Assembly: GCA_002362575.1 (NCBI GenBank)
Contig: DEUM01000001.1
Location: 1-37,075 of the forward strand
Direction of reading: 5' to 3'
Origin: Lachnoclostridium sp. UBA3262
Lineage (GTDB): Bacteria; Bacillota; Clostridia; Lachnospirales; Lachnospiraceae
DNA length: 37,075 bases
Below are positions 1-8,824 of this stretch, one piece after another. The notes under the pieces were generated by a model. The model was not told the origin of the DNA. It saw only the letters and a list, made by a program, of their open reading frames with translations, and did no database searches. A program made the translations under genes and the position numbers. Every line of letters begins with the position of its first letter. Position 1 is the stretch's first letter.

Positions 1-282
1 TGTCTGCTGTCATTTTCCCTGCCTTTTGGCAGCCCGTTTTCACTTAAGCCGCCACGCAACGGTACTAATGCACCACTAGAGCCAAGCTATACTGCGGGCA
101 GCACCAAAGGTGGTGCATAAGGACCGGCGGGCGGCAATGCTGCAAAAGGCGAGGGAAAATGACAATGCAGACAGCGAGTTTAGCGAAGGGCGGCGAAATG
201 CTTTTATAAACGGCGGAGACAATTTATTTTTCGCAGGGAGTGATATCCCGGGCAGGAAACTGTATGATACCCGCCGCAAATA
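1..282. repeat. Nested palindromic intergenic repeat (left copy, truncated by window edge)
   Basis: Non-coding. Positions 1-33 are nearly the reverse complement of 137-171 (TGTCTGC at 1-7, GCAGACA at 165-171), and inner arms (gccgcc near 50 with ggcggc near 130; gcaccac near 80 with gtggtgc near 111) extend the fold, so 1-171 can form one long imperfect hairpin. Bases 172-282 are homologous, in inverted orientation, to 6721-6825, sharing the GAAGGGCGGCG stretch, the AATTTATTTTTCGC stretch and the end GATACCCGCCGC. Homology stops exactly where the 1-171 hairpin begins, so that hairpin may be an insertion inside a larger element. A short open frame on the minus strand here is judged non-coding. 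Confidence 0.6.
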
Positions 283-296
283 ATTAGGCAATTGCC

Positions 297-938
297 CTAA
301 AAAATAACGCTCTTTGCCAGCTTATCCGCCAGCTCATTGTAAGCATCACCAGAGTGTCCTTTTACTTTTTGAAAACTGATATCTATCGTATCCTTGAGGG
401 AATCATAATACGCCTTGTAGGCTCTGGTTCCCTCTTTATTTGTCTTCCATTCCCCCAGACACCATGAGGCAATCCCCTGATAATCATGATAAATCGTAAG
501 CTTCCCAGCGCCCCGGCGGACGGCTTCTGCCATAGCAAGCCCTGCGCCGAAAATTTCGCCGGCTACATTTCGCATCTCAGCAAGCTCCTCATCTTCGCCT
601 TTTCTGCACAAATGAAGTTCCTCTCCTTGATAAAGAAAGACAACACCGCAGCTGTACTCCCCCGTCTCTACATTATAACTGCCATCTACATAAGCAACCG
701 CTTCCCCCTCGGTCGCAGGAACAGTCGGTTTCTCCATCTCCTTTACCGTCATCTGTCCGTCGGGACGTGCCTCTGCCAATTGTTCCCCTCTGATATACGC
801 CTCTGCCTCCGCTAACGTTGCAAAACCCTTGAACTCTGCTCCGGTCACTCCGCTCGTCTGGCTCTTACACTCCTCCCATGTCCGGTAAATTCCCGGTGTC
901 TTCCCTTTCTTTACCGCATAATAATTCTTCTTTGCCAT
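297..938 (-). CDS. rnhA: Ribonuclease H type 1 with N-terminal hybrid-binding domain
   Basis: Predicted cytoplasmic endonuclease that cuts the RNA strand of RNA-DNA hybrids. The first ~45 residues (AKKNYYAVKKGKTPGIYRTW...) match the viroplasmin-like RNase H1 N-terminal domain that binds hybrids. The catalytic domain fills the C-terminal two thirds, with the expected acidic residues in VDGS, NVAGEI, HDYQG and NELADKLAK. The start at 938 (213 aa) is chosen because MAKKNYY is the canonical family start and a G-rich Shine-Dalgarno lies about 12 nt upstream; a longer frame reaches 1031 but its added residues look like out-of-frame RsuA sequence. Its first 74 bases overlap the end of the upstream pseudouridine synthase gene, so the two are probably co-transcribed and coupled. 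Family assignment is secure. Confidence 0.9.
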   Translation of the reverse strand: MAKKNYYAVKKGKTPGIYRTWEECKSQTSGVTGAEFKGFATLAEAEAYIRGEQLAEARPDGQMTVKEMEKPTVPATEGEAVAYVDGSYNVETGEYSCGVVFLYQGEELHLCRKGEDEELAEMRNVAGEIFGAGLAMAEAVRRGAGKLTIYHDYQGIASWCLGEWKTNKEGTRAYKAYYDSLKDTIDISFQKVKGHSGDAYNELADKLAKSVIF

Positions 939-1665
939 ATGACTGTCCATCCCCCCTCTCTGCTGCCCTCCGCAGCGTTTCGACCTCCTCCGGCAACAGC
1001 CTCCGGTATTCGCCTGCCGCCAGCTTATCATCCAACATCAGTCCTGCCATCGACAGACGTTTTAGATACGTTACCCGTCCGCCAACGCAGGCAATCATCC
1101 TCTTTACCTGATGGAATTTGCCTTCGGATATCGTCAAAAATGCCTGCCCATCCTGTTTTCTTTTAAGCCGCGCCGGTCTGGTAATCTTCTTTTCCCCGAT
1201 ATCCACTCCCTCAGCAAACCGGGCTTCAGCGTCTGCCGTCAGCAAGCCCTCATACTCGATATAATAAGTTTTCTCCACATGGTATTTCGGGGACAGAAGA
1301 CGATGGGCAAGCGCCCCGTCATCCGTCAGAAGCAAAAGCCCCTCCGTGTCTTTATCTAACCTTCCAATCGGAAACAGTTCTCTATGAATCCCTTCCATTA
1401 ACTCACAGACCGTGCACTCCCTCTCATCTCTTGTCGCCGAAACCACCCCTGCCGGTTTATTCATCATATAGTAGGCATACTGCTCTGCCTCAATTTTTTT
1501 CCCATCTATACAGATTTCCTGTGCCGATAGAACTTTTACGTCCTCACGCAGCGCTGTCTCTCCATCCACAGAGACACGTCCCCTGCGTACTGCCGCCTTT
1601 GCCTCCCTGCGGCTTAACTCTGTATGATCCGACAAATATTTATCCAGCCGCACCTTAATACCCAT
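865..1665 (-). CDS. RsuA/RluB-family pseudouridine synthase
   Basis: Predicted rRNA pseudouridine synthase, which isomerises a specific uridine after transcription. An S4 RNA-binding domain occupies about residues 3-60 (RLDKYLSDHTELSRREAK, RRGRVSVDG), followed by the RsuA-type catalytic domain with GRLDKDTEGLLLLT, whose Asp is the family's catalytic residue, and the KYHVEKTY and EGKFHQVKRM motifs. The start is ATG 1665 (GTG 1668 is also possible), with AAGGG 10-15 nt upstream. The last ~45 residues (QSYGKEELLCGKERED...) extend beyond the usual domain and overlap the RNase H gene. Target base (16S U516 or a 23S site) cannot be told from sequence alone. Confidence 0.88.
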   Translation of the reverse strand: MGIKVRLDKYLSDHTELSRREAKAAVRRGRVSVDGETALREDVKVLSAQEICIDGKKIEAEQYAYYMMNKPAGVVSATRDERECTVCELMEGIHRELFPIGRLDKDTEGLLLLTDDGALAHRLLSPKYHVEKTYYIEYEGLLTADAEARFAEGVDIGEKKITRPARLKRKQDGQAFLTISEGKFHQVKRMIACVGGRVTYLKRLSMAGLMLDDKLAAGEYRRLLPEEVETLRRAAERGDGQSYGKEELLCGKEREDTGNLPDMGGV

Positions 1666-1722
1666 CACACATTTTCCCTTCTTACATATAGTATATTAAA
1701 CGTCGAAAAAAGAGGAACGCTT

Positions 1723-2295
1723 ATGCCAATCCGTATTTTTATAGACCAGGGGCACAACCCTTACGGCTTCAATGCAGGAGCAGAGGGGTTTGGGCTAAGG
1801 GAACAAGATATCACCTACATGGTAGGTGCGTATCTCTCTGACATTCTAAACGCCGATCCACGCTTTGACGCTACTACCTCCCGGAAAAATCCGGAAGAAA
1901 TTCTCGGCTACAACAATAGCTCCAGCCTCCGTGAGCGGGTGGATATGGCAAACGCATGGGGCGCCGACTATTTTCTCAGTATTCATGTCAATGCCAATGT
2001 CAATCCACAGGTAAACGGTACCGAGGCTTATGTGTACAGCGAAAACTCCCCCAGCTACTATCTGGGTGTTGACATTGTAAATGAAATTGTCCGCCGGCTC
2101 GGCACAAAAAATAACGGCGTTATTGCCCGCCCTTCTCTCTATGTATTACGGCGGACACAAATGCCCGCCGTTCTGATAGAGCTAGCCTATATATCCAATT
2201 ATGAGGATTCTCTCCTTTTAGCAAATGAACAATACCAGTTCGCTTATGCTATCTATGTGGGGCTGCTGAATTATCTCGGCTACCCGCAGCAATAA
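1723..2295 (+). CDS. N-acetylmuramoyl-L-alanine amidase (Amidase_3 family)
   Basis: Predicted zinc amidase that cleaves the bond between MurNAc and L-Ala in peptidoglycan. Zinc ligands appear in order: His in IDQGHNPYG, Glu in GFGLREQD, His in FLSIHVNA; the catalytic Glu is in VLIELAYISN. At 190 aa the protein is only the catalytic domain, without an obvious signal peptide or wall-binding repeats, which suggests sporulation or lysis use, or export by a non-classical route. Start 1723 follows AGAGGA at 1711-1716; a longer frame from 1624 overlaps the divergent rsuA-type gene and is not used. Transcribed divergently from that gene from a 57-base gap. Confidence 0.88.
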   Translation: MPIRIFIDQGHNPYGFNAGAEGFGLREQDITYMVGAYLSDILNADPRFDATTSRKNPEEILGYNNSSSLRERVDMANAWGADYFLSIHVNANVNPQVNGTEAYVYSENSPSYYLGVDIVNEIVRRLGTKNNGVIARPSLYVLRRTQMPAVLIELAYISNYEDSLLLANEQYQFAYAIYVGLLNYLGYPQQ

Positions 2296-2315
2296 ACCGA
2301 TGGCATTATGTATGA

Positions 2316-3164
2316 TTACACAACAGCAGAGTGAGAAATCGCAAAATACAAAAGGACGACCACGCCCAGTGCAATCCTGTAATATCCAAATGCCTTAAAA
2401 TCATGTTTACGAATGTATCCCATCAGGAATTTAATCACAAACAGGGAAACGACAAAAGCAACTACCATACCGGTAATCAGGGTAACATAACCCATAGCAC
2501 CAAAACCCATGCCATTTTTTACAATCTTTAAAAGACTGGCGCCAAACATAACCGGAATTGCCAGATAGAATGTATATTCTGCCGCTGCGCCGCGCGCCAC
2601 ACCGATTAAAAGTGCTCCAAGAATCGTTGCACCGGAACGCGAGGTCCCCGGCACAATGGCTGCTAAAAGCTGAAAAATACCAATGATAATGGCTGTATTA
2701 TAGCCAATCTCCGTCACTGTCGTAATAACAGGCCGTCTTCCCTTGTTCCAATTTTCTATGATGATAAACAAAACACCATAGATAATCAACGCTCCCGCTA
2801 CCACAATGGCATTATAAAACATTTCATCAATGATATCATCAAACAATATTCCTACAACTGCCGCTGGCAGGCAGGATACAATAATTTTAAACCAGAGCTG
2901 CATAATTTCCATATTGACAAACGGTTTTCCATTTGACTTTGCCTTAAAATTAAACGGCCATATTCTGTTCCAAAACAAAAGGACAACCGCCAATATCGCC
3001 CCTAGCTGAACAACAACAAGAAACATCTCCTGAAACTTGTCGTCAGAAAACTGCATAAACTGATTTACCAAAATCATGTGTCCGGTACTACTAATTGGCA
3101 GCCACTCCGTAATACCCTCCACAATGCCTAAAATAACTGCTGTCAAAACATCAAAAATTCCCAT
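2316..3164 (-). CDS. uppP: Undecaprenyl-diphosphatase UppP (BacA)
   Basis: Integral membrane phosphatase that recycles undecaprenyl pyrophosphate to the monophosphate carrier for cell-wall synthesis; the family also gives bacitracin resistance. The two signature motifs are present: EGITEWLPISSTGH near residues 15-29 and PGTSRSGATI around residue 170. At least seven hydrophobic segments can be read, and the 282-residue length fits the family. The start is ATG 3164, preceded by GGAGGG with good spacing; the frame stays open to 3272 but that extension is hydrophilic and atypical. It converges on the amidase gene, 20 bases apart. Confidence 0.93.
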   Translation of the reverse strand: MGIFDVLTAVILGIVEGITEWLPISSTGHMILVNQFMQFSDDKFQEMFLVVVQLGAILAVVLLFWNRIWPFNFKAKSNGKPFVNMEIMQLWFKIIVSCLPAAVVGILFDDIIDEMFYNAIVVAGALIIYGVLFIIIENWNKGRRPVITTVTEIGYNTAIIIGIFQLLAAIVPGTSRSGATILGALLIGVARGAAAEYTFYLAIPVMFGASLLKIVKNGMGFGAMGYVTLITGMVVAFVVSLFVIKFLMGYIRKHDFKAFGYYRIALGVVVLLYFAISHSAVV

Positions 3165-3279
3165 TCTTACCCTCCAAAACTCGTTATCACTGTCGCTTCC
3201 TTTTTCAGGCAGAAACTTACGATGTCCCATTTCCGCCGAGAATATATTACCATAAACCGCTGCTTTAAACAATCAAAAG

Positions 3280-3308
3280 TTGCAAATTTAATAAAAATAT
3301 TGTAAACT
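3280..3308 (+). promoter_or_regulatory. Probable promoter of the lipid operon
   Basis: TTGCAA at 3280-3285, a 17-base gap and TAAACT at 3303-3308, about 50 bases before the PAP2 gene start. The -10 is a weak 4/6 match. Confidence 0.35.
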
Positions 3309-3359
3309 AGTAGCATATGCTTTTGGGCATGAAGAAATATAGATGAAGGACAATTACTT

Positions 3360-4079
3360 ATGTATAAATGGCTGAAGAAATATATCAATCCGATTATTCC
3401 ACTTTACGGAATTATCCCGCTTTTATCTTGCTTTGCCCTAAATATGCTCGTATACAGCGGTACTATGATTTTATGCGCAGACTGGAAGCACTATGATTTG
3501 ACGACCTCGTTTGATAAAATGGTTCCGCTTGTTCCGGAATGGATGTACATCTATTTCGGCTGTTACCTTTTCTGGGTTGTAAACTATATTCTGGTTGCCC
3601 GGATTTACCGGGATGACAAAGCGAAATTTTACCGTTTTGTGATTACAGATATGATGTCACGGCTGGTATGTGCCGCATTTTATATTGGTTTTCCTACGAC
3701 AAATATCCGCCCTGACGTTACCGGTGGGGGATTCAGCGAAAGCATGCTGACCTTTTTGTACAGCATTGACCAGCCTACCAATCTGTTTCCTTCCATACAC
3801 TGCCTGGTCAGCTGGCTGTGCTTTGCAGGGATCCGGGAAAGCAAAAAAGTATCGACAGGATATAAGGTCTTTTCCTGTATTTTTGCTTTGTTGGTAGTCG
3901 CTTCTACCCAGTTTACAAAACAGCATTATATTGCAGATGCTATTGCCGGCCTGCTGCTTGCAGAATTTTTGTTCTGGCTGAACAAAAAAATCAGCACCTA
4001 CACAGTTGTACAGCGCTTTTTTGACTGGCTCAATAGCAAATTTTACTTTCTGCTAAAAGGAGACGCTTGTGAACAATAA
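3360..4079 (+). CDS. PAP2-superfamily membrane phosphatase/phosphotransferase
   Basis: Multi-pass membrane protein with the PAP2/Aur1-like signature: FPSIHCLVSWLC near residues 141-152 and KQHYIADAIAGLLL near 188-201, corresponding to the SxxH and H-x5-D active-site blocks. It probably dephosphorylates a lipid phosphate or transfers a phospho-head group; the substrate is not readable. The start at 3360 follows GAAGGA at 3345-3350. It heads a tight operon with an LPG-synthase-TM protein, PssA and Psd, overlapping the next gene by 11 bases, so a role in phospholipid or glycolipid head-group metabolism is likely. Length 239 aa. Confidence 0.8.
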   Translation: MYKWLKKYINPIIPLYGIIPLLSCFALNMLVYSGTMILCADWKHYDLTTSFDKMVPLVPEWMYIYFGCYLFWVVNYILVARIYRDDKAKFYRFVITDMMSRLVCAAFYIGFPTTNIRPDVTGGGFSESMLTFLYSIDQPTNLFPSIHCLVSWLCFAGIRESKKVSTGYKVFSCIFALLVVASTQFTKQHYIADAIAGLLLAEFLFWLNKKISTYTVVQRFFDWLNSKFYFLLKGDACEQ

Positions 4080-5127
4080 GTTACGAAATAATATCCTTAA
4101 TGCAATCTTCCTTGTCGCCTTGCTGGCGGTCACTGTCTGGGCAGTTTTTAAGGATCAGGATTTTGGCATTATTTTAGATACTCTGGCAGATATTGCACCG
4201 ATTTATCTTATCATAGGCTTTGCCCTTGTTATTTTATATGTATGCAGCGAATCTGTCATAATTAAATATCTGCTCCACACGGTACAGATTAAAGTTCCGC
4301 TGTTTAACTGCATCCGGTATTCCTTTGTCGGTTTTTTTTACAGTTGCATTACCCCTTCCGCTACCGGCGGTCAGCCGATGCAGATTTACTATATGAAAAA
4401 ACAGAATATTGATATACCAACTGCTACTATCATATTGATGTTAGTGACAATAGAATACAAGTTTGTCCTTGTCTTTATCGGTATCGCAATTGCCCTGTTT
4501 GGGCAGGGGCTGATTCATACGCTCAATGTCGAGGTACAATTTTTCCTTTATCTGGGAATTGCCCTCAACGTTTTCTGCGTTTCCTTTATGAGCCTGCTTG
4601 TATTCCTGCCGAACACAGCAAAATTCCTTATCACAAAGGGATTTGCCCTGTTGAAAAAGCTTCATCTGATGAAGGAAAAGAATAACCGCACCGAGCGGCT
4701 GGAAAATTCAATGGAGCTTTACAAAGAAGCTTCCGTATTTTTGAAAAATAATAAACTGGCAATTCTGAACACAACATTGATTTCCTTTGTTCAGCGTTTC
4801 TTTTTATTTTTTATAACTTATATTGTGTATCGCAGTTTCGGACTGCATGAGGAAAGCGCCATCACCATTACTATACTACAGTCCATTATTTCTATCTCTG
4901 TCGATATGCTTCCCCTCCCGGGTGGAATGGGAATCAGTGAACGACTGTACCTGCTGATTTTTACTCCTATCTTCGGAGGCATTACCGCCGTGACCGCATC
5001 CTTGCTGGTCAGCCGCGGCTTTAGCTATTACGTGCTACTCATTGTCAGCGGAATCATATCATTTGTTACACATCTTACACTCGCCGGCAATACGACAAAG
5101 AATAAAAACATTGGAGGAGAATTATGA
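4069..5127 (+). CDS. LPG-synthase-TM / UPF0104 (YbhN-type) membrane protein
   Basis: 352-residue protein of about eight membrane segments resembling the flippase-like domain of MprF and stand-alone YbhN/AglD-type proteins. Supporting motifs are the conserved YSFVGFFYSCITPSATGGQP block near residues 84-103 and LPLPGGMGISERLYL near 283-297, both typical of the family (polar Ser/Thr/Gly/Pro between helices). It lacks the soluble aminoacyl-transferase domain of MprF, so it should not make lysyl-PG itself; a lipid translocation role is inferred. GTG start at 4069 with AAAAGGAGA just upstream; it overlaps the PAP2 gene by 11 bases and pssA by 4 (ATGA). Confidence 0.8.
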   Translation: MNNKLRNNILNAIFLVALLAVTVWAVFKDQDFGIILDTLADIAPIYLIIGFALVILYVCSESVIIKYLLHTVQIKVPLFNCIRYSFVGFFYSCITPSATGGQPMQIYYMKKQNIDIPTATIILMLVTIEYKFVLVFIGIAIALFGQGLIHTLNVEVQFFLYLGIALNVFCVSFMSLLVFLPNTAKFLITKGFALLKKLHLMKEKNNRTERLENSMELYKEASVFLKNNKLAILNTTLISFVQRFFLFFITYIVYRSFGLHEESAITITILQSIISISVDMLPLPGGMGISERLYLLIFTPIFGGITAVTASLLVSRGFSYYVLLIVSGIISFVTHLTLAGNTTKNKNIGGEL

Positions 5128-5747
5128 TAGGCTTTTATAATCATTCAGTAATCGTTACCTACTTGGGCGTTGCATTATCTATTATTGGCATGTCGCTGGC
5201 ATGCACCGGTCACTATGAATATTCTATTTTGTGTCTGGCACTGGCAGGTGCCTGCGATACTTTTGATGGGAAAATAGCGCGCGCGATGAAAAACCGCACC
5301 CGCGAAATGGAAATTTTCGGTGTGCAGATTGACTCCCTGTGTGATATGATATGCTTTGGCGTTACGCCGGCTGTTATTGCCTACCACATGGGATTGAACA
5401 GCGCATGGGGAATTGCCATTGAGATAATATTTGTTCTGTGCGGGGCTATCCGGCTCGCCTTTTTCAATGTACAGGAGGAGTTAAAGCACATGAATCCGCC
5501 GACCGATGAAAAGAAATATTTCCGTGGTCTGCCTATTACAACCATTACTGTCATTTACCCTATTATCTTCCTGTTTTACCCGCTTGTTTCCCACGCAGCT
5601 TTTACTATCATTTTGGCGCTGATGCTCCTTTTTGTCGCATTTTTCTATATTCTCGATTTTAAAATTAAAAAACCGGGGAATGGAGCAATTGCCGTACTGA
5701 TGGTATTTGTTGCCATTGTCATGCTCCGCGTGTTAAATATTTTCTAA
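5124..5747 (+). CDS. pssA: CDP-diacylglycerol-serine O-phosphatidyltransferase
   Basis: Integral membrane enzyme making phosphatidylserine from CDP-DAG and serine. It carries the CDP-alcohol phosphatidyltransferase motif (CDTFDGKIAR, then FGVQIDSLCD at about residues 40-76) with the Asp residues that bind metal and catalyse. About six hydrophobic segments; 207 aa is normal for the Gram-positive PssA type. The start overlaps the previous stop by four bases (ATGA), preceded by GGAGGA, indicating translational coupling. A phosphatidylserine decarboxylase directly follows, which supports serine rather than glycerol phosphate or inositol as acceptor. Confidence 0.88.
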   Translation: MIGFYNHSVIVTYLGVALSIIGMSLACTGHYEYSILCLALAGACDTFDGKIARAMKNRTREMEIFGVQIDSLCDMICFGVTPAVIAYHMGLNSAWGIAIEIIFVLCGAIRLAFFNVQEELKHMNPPTDEKKYFRGLPITTITVIYPIIFLFYPLVSHAAFTIILALMLLFVAFFYILDFKIKKPGNGAIAVLMVFVAIVMLRVLNIF

Positions 5748-5789
5748 GAACGGTGAAAAAAACTTTTTCCTAGAAAGGACATCAAATCT

Positions 5790-6653
5790 ATGGATTACAT
5801 TGACTTGGACGGAAGAAAAATTGAAAATACAACAAATCAGGATAAACTTCTTGAATTTCTATACACGAATATGTTTGGACGGATGCTCTTAAAGCCGCTC
5901 GTAAAACCGCAGGTTTCCATCATGCTTGGAAAGCTTTTATCCACCCGTCTGTCAACCTGCGTGATTAAATCTTTTATCCGGAACAATTCGATTGATATGT
6001 CCGAATATGAAAAGCAGAAATTTTTGTCCTTTAATGACTTTTTTACGCGCAAAATCAAAGAGGATAAACGTCCCATAGATAAAACTCCGGGTACCTTAAT
6101 CAGTCCCTGCGACTGTAAGGCTTCGGTTTACGCCATTCGTGAAAACACCACTTTTTCCGTCAAACATACCGAGTATACACTTCGTTCCCTGCTCCGCAGT
6201 CCCAGTCTGGCAAAACGGTTCCGCGGAGGTCATGCCTTTATTCTCCGACTGACGGTCGACGATTATCACCGGTATGTTTATGCTGCTTCCGGAAAGCAGT
6301 CAAAGAATTATCATATTGACGGAACGCTCCACACAGTCAATCCCGTTGCCAATGATTATCTGCCGATTTACAAGGAAAACACCCGTGAATACACGGTCAT
6401 TCATACAACAGAGTTTGGCGACATAGTCCAGATGGAAGTCGGCGCCCTTATGGTCGGGAAAATTTCCAATCACAAAGAATCCTGTTCCGTCACACAGGGT
6501 GAAGAAAAAGGATTCTTTGAATATGGCGGTTCTACTATTATTCTGCTCACACAAAAGGGGAGCGTACTGCCGCGTCCGGATTTAATGGAAAATACAAACG
6601 CCGGATATGAAACGAAAATCTTGCAGGGACAACCGCTTGCCGCACACGTATAG
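5790..6653 (+). CDS. psd: Phosphatidylserine decarboxylase proenzyme
   Basis: Converts phosphatidylserine to phosphatidylethanolamine and completes the pathway begun by the upstream pssA. Pyruvoyl enzyme: the self-cleavage motif is GGST in FEYGGSTIILL, with the Ser near residue 248 expected to become the pyruvoyl group of the alpha chain. Other family landmarks are FNDFFTRKIK, SPCDCKASVY, RLTVDDYHRYVY (catalytic Asp/His block) and GALMVGKISN. The 287-residue length and the extended N-terminal part fit the Clostridium-type enzyme. Start at 5790 follows AGAAAGGA; a 42-base gap separates it from pssA. It is the last gene of the operon; a palindromic repeat, not a clear terminator, follows. Confidence 0.92.
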   Translation: MDYIDLDGRKIENTTNQDKLLEFLYTNMFGRMLLKPLVKPQVSIMLGKLLSTRLSTCVIKSFIRNNSIDMSEYEKQKFLSFNDFFTRKIKEDKRPIDKTPGTLISPCDCKASVYAIRENTTFSVKHTEYTLRSLLRSPSLAKRFRGGHAFILRLTVDDYHRYVYAASGKQSKNYHIDGTLHTVNPVANDYLPIYKENTREYTVIHTTEFGDIVQMEVGALMVGKISNHKESCSVTQGEEKGFFEYGGSTIILLTQKGSVLPRPDLMENTNAGYETKILQGQPLAAHV

Positions 6654-6720
6654 GTATAACATGACCGTGCCAAGTCGAACCTACTTCGACACAGAGTGTT
6701 TACTTAATCATTTACAGTTA

Positions 6721-6904
6721 TGTGGCGGGTATCCTATCGTTTCTTACTCGAGACACCACTTCCAGCGAAAAATAAATTGCTTCCTTCGTTTGCAAAAGCA
6801 CTCCGCCGCCCTTCGCAAAACTCGGGCGGCGTATTTGCAAATGAAGGAACCATAATTTTTCGGGAAGTGATGTAAGAACAAGAAACCATAGGATACCAGC
6901 CGCA
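6721..6904. repeat. Palindromic intergenic repeat (complete copy, MITE-like)
   Basis: About 184 bases without a gene between psd and the P-type ATPase. The left arm (TGTGGCGGGTATCCTATCG) and right arm (ATAGGATACCAGCCGCA, ending near 6904) are inverted repeats, and the homology continues inward through TTTCTTACTCGAGA / ACAAGAAA, GCTTCCTTCGTTTGCAAA / TTTGCAAATGAAGGAAC and CCGCCGCCC / GGGCGGCG, so the whole stretch can fold into one long hairpin. Bases 6721-6825 match 172-282 in inverted orientation. No transposase inside; a MITE-like or structured intergenic repeat is the best description. Confidence 0.7.
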
Positions 6905-6911
6905 TAACCCA

Positions 6912-8810
6912 TCACGACTGTTTCAGCGTGCGCATGGAATTCAATATTGCAATCACGGAGACGCCTACATCCGCAAACACGGCCTCCCACATATTTGCCA
7001 TTCCAAGCGCACCAAGTACAAGGACAAGTGCTTTTATACCAAGCGCAAATACAATATTCTGTTTTACAATCTTCAATGTCTTTCTTGCAATTCGCACGAC
7101 AGCCGCAATCTTTCTGATATCATCATCCATCAGTACCACGTCCGCCGCCTCTATCGCTGCATCGGAGCCCATGCTTCCCATTGCAATTCCAATATCGGCT
7201 CTTGTCAGAACGGGAGCATCGTTGATACCGTCACCGACAAACGCCAGCCTTCCTTTTCCTTCCTGCTGCCCCAAAAGTCTTTCAACCTGCTCCACCTTAT
7301 CCCCCGGAAGCAGCTCTGCATGAACCTCATCCAATCCCACTTCCTCCGCTATCGCCCCGGCCGCCTTCTCACGGTCTCCGGTCAGCATCACAGTCTTTTC
7401 CACACCGACCTTTTTCATAGCCCGAATCGCTTCTCCGGCGCCTTCCTTTACGGTATCGGATATGACAATCGTACCGGCAAATTCATTCTGACAGGCGGCG
7501 TACACAACAGTTCCTGCACTTTGACAGGGAGCATAGGCGATATGTCTATCCCGCATCAGCTTCTCATTCCCTATCAGCACCTCGCGCCCATCTATCTGCA
7601 CGGAAATTCCATGACCGGCAATCTCCTCCGCATCCGACACCCGGCTCATATCCGGCTCCTTTGCATACGCTTCCTTAATCGAAAGCCCAATGGGATGATT
7701 GGAATACCCTTCGCCCAAAGCCACCATTTCCAACAATTTTTTCTTTCCCTCGTCTGGTGACAAGGCGTTTGCCAGCAGATTATCCGCCGGAAGAATCTCT
7801 GTTACCTTAAATTCTCCTTTTGTCAATGTACCCGTTTTATCAAATACAATGGTCGTCACCTCAGAAACCGCTTCCAGATAATTACTGCCCTTTACCAATA
7901 TACCAAGCCTAGAAGCCGCCCCGATTCCTCCGAAAAATCCGAGCGGAACCGATATAACCAGAGCACACGGGCAGGATATAACGAGGAAGATACAAGCCCT
8001 CTGAATCCAGTCGCTCCAGCCTCCGCCAAGAAATAGAGGTGGTAAAATAGCAAGGAGCACCGCCCCTATCGTCACAACCGGAGTATAATATTTCGCAAAG
8101 CGGGTAATAAAATTCTCCACCTTTGCCTTTTTACTGCTCGCATTTTCTACCAGTTCCAGAATCTTTGCCACAGTCGAATCATCAAATTCCTTTGTCACAC
8201 GCACTTTCAGCGTACCACTGCCATTTACGCAGCCGCTTATCAGCTCATCTCCTGCCCTCACACCTCTTGGAACCGATTCCCCGGTCAGCGCAGCCGTATC
8301 AATCAGCGACTCTCCCTCTACGACAATTCCGTCTAACGGAATCCTTTCTCCCGGCTTGACCGTAATCATGCTTCCTATTTCCACATCCTCCGGTTCTACC
8401 TGGACGAGCCTGCCATCTTTCTCAACATTGGCATACTCTGGGCAAATATCCATCATATCCGAGATAGACTGGCGTGATTTGCCGACCGCATAGCTCTGAA
8501 ATAATTCTCCTACCTGATAAAAGAGCATAACGGCAACTGCCTCAGAATATTCTTTTACTCCAAATGCTCCAAAGGTCGCTATCATCATGAGGAAATTCTC
8601 ATCAAACACCTGTCCGTGCCGGATATTTCTCGCTGCTTTAAATATAATGTCATATCCGATTACAATGTATGGAACCAGATAGAAAGCCCAGAGAAAACCC
8701 TCTCCCTCTATCCAAGCCAGCCCGCCCATTTTTTCACAAACAAGCAGCCCCGCAAAGAGAAGAAATGCAAGAATAATGCGGACACACATATTTTTTTGCT
8801 TTTTGGTCAT
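6912..8810 (-). CDS. P1B-type heavy-metal (Zn/Cd/Co) translocating ATPase
   Basis: 632-residue membrane pump that exports divalent metal using ATP. It has the CPC metal site in SCPCALVISVPLGF, the actuator motif LTGESVP, the phosphorylation site DKTGTLTKG, the SNHPIG nucleotide-binding His-Pro and the hinge GDGINDAP. CPC followed by the Zn/Cd-type context (C-terminal helix ending VGVSVIAILNSMR) suggests Zn/Cd/Pb rather than Cu. Unlike most CadA/ZntA proteins it has no N-terminal metal-binding domain; a separate gene directly upstream supplies an HMA domain. Start 8810 has GGAGGA before it. Third gene of the arsR-HMA-ATPase operon. Confidence 0.93.
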   Translation of the reverse strand: MTKKQKNMCVRIILAFLLFAGLLVCEKMGGLAWIEGEGFLWAFYLVPYIVIGYDIIFKAARNIRHGQVFDENFLMMIATFGAFGVKEYSEAVAVMLFYQVGELFQSYAVGKSRQSISDMMDICPEYANVEKDGRLVQVEPEDVEIGSMITVKPGERIPLDGIVVEGESLIDTAALTGESVPRGVRAGDELISGCVNGSGTLKVRVTKEFDDSTVAKILELVENASSKKAKVENFITRFAKYYTPVVTIGAVLLAILPPLFLGGGWSDWIQRACIFLVISCPCALVISVPLGFFGGIGAASRLGILVKGSNYLEAVSEVTTIVFDKTGTLTKGEFKVTEILPADNLLANALSPDEGKKKLLEMVALGEGYSNHPIGLSIKEAYAKEPDMSRVSDAEEIAGHGISVQIDGREVLIGNEKLMRDRHIAYAPCQSAGTVVYAACQNEFAGTIVISDTVKEGAGEAIRAMKKVGVEKTVMLTGDREKAAGAIAEEVGLDEVHAELLPGDKVEQVERLLGQQEGKGRLAFVGDGINDAPVLTRADIGIAMGSMGSDAAIEAADVVLMDDDIRKIAAVVRIARKTLKIVKQNIVFALGIKALVLVLGALGMANMWEAVFADVGVSVIAILNSMRTLKQS

Positions 8811-8824
8811 ATTTCCTCCTATTC

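Noticed and set aside
76..291. 71-codon minus-strand frame inside the palindromic repeat
   Set aside because: It lies in a hairpin-forming repeat that also occurs elsewhere without this frame.
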